This document shows positions 62,111-64,000 of a DNA stretch of 64,000 nucleotides, in pieces. The notes beneath the pieces were generated by a model. That model saw only the letters and a program-made list of their open reading frames with translations. It ran no database searches and had not been told where the DNA came from. Location of the stretch: assembly GCA_030386875.1 (NCBI GenBank), contig CM059557.1, positions 62,140,514-62,204,513 of the forward strand, given 5' to 3'. Each line of letters begins with the position of its first letter. Within the stretch, counting starts at the first letter, position 1. Made by a program: the position numbers and the translations under genes. This DNA is from Morinoia aosen (Eukaryota > Arthropoda > Malacostraca > Amphipoda > Talitridae).

Positions 62111-62364
62111 ACCTACTGGCATAGTTCTGTGTGTACAGTATGTATGTGAAGTGCGTTTGCGCGTGTCTGTTTATGTTAGGTTCCCATGTGTAAGTGTATG
62201 TACTTGTGAAAGGATGGGTGAGTGAGCCAATAAGATTGATCGTTTTTACTGCAATTGAATGAGAAGTAGGATTTAAGTTTTATAGATGTTTGTTTACTTA
62301 TTGTTTAAACTTTGGTAAAATTTTCTTTATTTTAAATTTTGACCTTTTTTGAATGCTCTCAGCA

Positions 62365-62400
62365 CTGAAGATGAAATTATTACACTCCGAAACGTTTGCC
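62365..62400 (+). ncRNA. Possible hammerhead ribozyme core (degenerate)
   Basis: CTGAAGA (62365-62371) and GAAAC (62389-62393) match the two invariant boxes (CUGANGA, GAAA). The inverted arm copy (complement of about 61216-61251) has lost the boxes (TTAAGA, AAAAC) but keeps GGAAT...ATTCC, which would pair as stem II; in the right copy that stem is worn. Together they suggest an ancestral core. Stem III and the cleavage site are not clear. Confidence 0.35.
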
Positions 62401-62461
62401 TATAGGAAAGAAATAATTAAAAATGTATATTTCTACGTTGGTTCTCCTTTTTATCTTACGC

Positions 62462-64000
62462 GTGAGATTCCCTAAGAATCGAGCTGTTCGAAATATTATT
62501 GTTACAAGAGCATCATGCTCACCAAATACCGTAAAAAGTCCAACCTGTCTGTTATGAAATCGTGTTTCACCGAAACGATTTGTTCTATGCCTGAACCCGT
62601 ACTACTTCTGCAACGTACTTGTACATAAGTTATCTGAAAATCAGCACCAGAAAAAATTTGAGGCGATACCTGCATCGGTGTTTCGAGGGGAACAAAAACT
62701 TTAATAAACTCTGAATGTTTACTCTAATCAACAGGAAGAATTGGGAGCATACCTTTAAAACTCAAGTAATCCGTGCTCCAGAACCTAAGGTTAGGACCAC
62801 CTGATAATCATGAAACATCCTTTTTCTGTATGGATAGACAATAAAAGATTTCTGGTTAAAGTTTATTCGTTGGCAAAGGTCAATGACGGAAAAAGGAATG
62901 ATCTTCTGTTTAATCGCTTTAATTAGAAAATCATACTTCAAGTGTCTGAGCTGTTTGCTAGCTGAGAAACGTTCAACACCAATGAATCAAAAAGTGGAAA
63001 ACTATTTATAAAGTAATTCAGTTTAATTTAATGAGGGCTTACAAAATTGTTTTGCAGCATTCTTGAAATAATGGTTTTCGATAAGATTAAGGAGATCGTC
63101 CCAGGCCCCTGTCGCTTAGGTGGTCATTTTTCTAGTTTTTGTTGGAAAAGAACCCTTAGGCGGTGGACTATTCGGTCCTAAAATTTTATGGCACTACGGA
63201 CAATAGATCCCCCCCCTCCCAAAGGGGGGTAAGGGGACCAAAATCTTTAACTTTGAGCCCATTTCAACCCCATATAAAAAGAGAACAAATAAGAAATGGA
63301 AAAAAGCTCATTTGAGGTCGTTAGGAATGTTTCAAGGATTCTAAAACTGTCTTTGTTTTTGTTCTAGCATCAAAACTCGATGACGAGTAACATTTTGAAA
63401 TATCAATATCAGTAACATATCAATACCTAAAAACCAAATGTCAATTTTTTTTTCAAAAACTAAGCCCTAAAACAAAAAAATGAATTGAATAAATTGTGTT
63501 TCGTTTCAGAAGTTACATATCATAGTCAAATTTCATGAGAATCAGACTGAAAATATAAAATTATTTATTTATTTATTATTCAACTATTTTTCCCACTTCA
63601 AGTTGGTTAATTACTACAGAAAAGATTCATGCTGTGCTGTGTGAAAAACGGAAATTTTCAGTCTCTCAAACAAATAAAAAAGTAGCGATTTTTAATGAAA
63701 ATGTTTTTACACAACCTCACAAGAGGCATTGGGAGTGTCCACTGCTTTGGAATTAATAATAAATGCGTGCACCAAGAAAATACGTCAAAGACTTTAGTTT
63801 TTCTATCATTATGCGAGTACATCAATAGTCATTTCCATATTTTATATGTTCTGAAATGGAAGCTTTAAGAGCAGATTCACAATAAATGAAAGAAAGAAAA
63901 CCCATCAACCCAGCATCGTCAGGAAAAAAAACAGATCTGGAGGAAAAACCCAGCTGGGAACATGTAGACATGTGCGACCTAGCTTTAAGTTTTGATTAGC
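62462..64000. other. No recognisable gene
   Basis: AT-rich. Contains a C/G homopolymer hairpin near 63209-63237 (CCCCCCCCTCCCAAAGGGGG). No cadherin exon found here, so the next exon upstream lies beyond the window. Confidence 0.5.

Larger units (their letters stand above)
61165..62461 (+). mobile_element. Penelope-like retroelement remnant with inverted terminal copies
   Basis: Arms of about 375 bp (61165-61540 and the complement of 62088-62461) match imperfectly. Landmarks: GAGAACCAAC near both outer ends, CAAACGTTT, AAATCCTACTTCTCATTCAA, AACATAAACAGAC, GTAGGT..AGGCAATGTT. Between and into the right arm lies a decayed GIY-YIG endonuclease. Penelope-like elements carry pseudo-LTRs that can be inverted relative to one another. 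The arm also holds a hammerhead-like core (62365-62400). It sits in the intron upstream of the first cadherin exon in the window. The reverse transcriptase part is absent. Confidence 0.7.

Noticed and set aside
63209-63237. C/G-run hairpin as a possible transcription terminator
   Set aside because: Eukaryotic context; homopolymer runs explain it, with no gene ending here.
1-64000. CRISPR array, tRNA or rRNA genes
   Set aside because: Tandem repeats present have no spacers, and no cloverleaf with a T-loop GGTTCRANNCC or rRNA-like conserved block was recognised by eye.

Overview
The window reads as nuclear DNA of an arthropod, most likely an insect. It is AT-rich, has spliced genes with GT-AG introns and low coding density, and carries many transposon remains. 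Typical arthropod families are present: a THAP/P-element transposase, a Penelope-like element, Tc1/mariner relics, and a protostome-type classical cadherin with laminin-G and EGF modules before the membrane. No bacterial, organellar or viral gene was seen.

Two real coding units stand out. (1) On the + strand, about 18.9-32.0 kb, lies a P-element-like DNA transposon gene of five exons. Exon 1 encodes a THAP zinc finger. Exon 2 is a linker made almost wholly of 55 in-phase copies of a 24-bp repeat (8-residue unit, PGAAKPST type). Exon 3 is short and resembles the start of exon 4. Exon 4 is the RNase-H-like catalytic core with D, D and E in P-family spacing. Exon 5 is the C-terminal region. Exon 4 has one net missing base, so this copy looks inactive unless that is an assembly error. 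A 25-bp inverted repeat pair (23/25 matching) at 18871 and 32009 is a candidate for the ends of a roughly 13-kb element. (2) On the - strand, from the right part of the window down to about 36.9 kb, lie seven exons for the C-terminal part of a classical (neural-cadherin-like) cadherin: laminin G with two long inserts, EGF modules, a transmembrane helix split across two exons, and a Cys-rich tail with the beta-catenin-binding signature (DDLRDYAYEGEGS). The gene enters from beyond the right edge. Its ectodomain cadherin repeats are not in the window.

Layout: 0-5 kb is a nested set of inverted-repeat elements (a CATGTGG-rich outer element, a large palindrome, a MITE). 5-18.8 kb has no recognisable gene but holds a minisatellite and a second copy of the palindromic family. 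18.9-32 kb is the P-like element. 32-36.9 kb is empty of recognisable features. 36.9-61.1 kb is the cadherin, whose introns hold a deleted mariner relic (45.0 kb), a decayed transposase (48.8-51.1 kb) and a Tc1 relic (52.0-52.7 kb). 61.2-62.5 kb is a Penelope-like remnant with inverted terminal copies and a hammerhead-ribozyme-like core. The end of the window has no recognised gene.

The most notable points are the P-like transposase with a minisatellite-encoded linker, the cadherin exon that can either splice on or end at a stop completing an EGF module (with a nearby polyadenylation signal), and the Penelope remnant. All family assignments come from reading the sequence and have not been checked by search.
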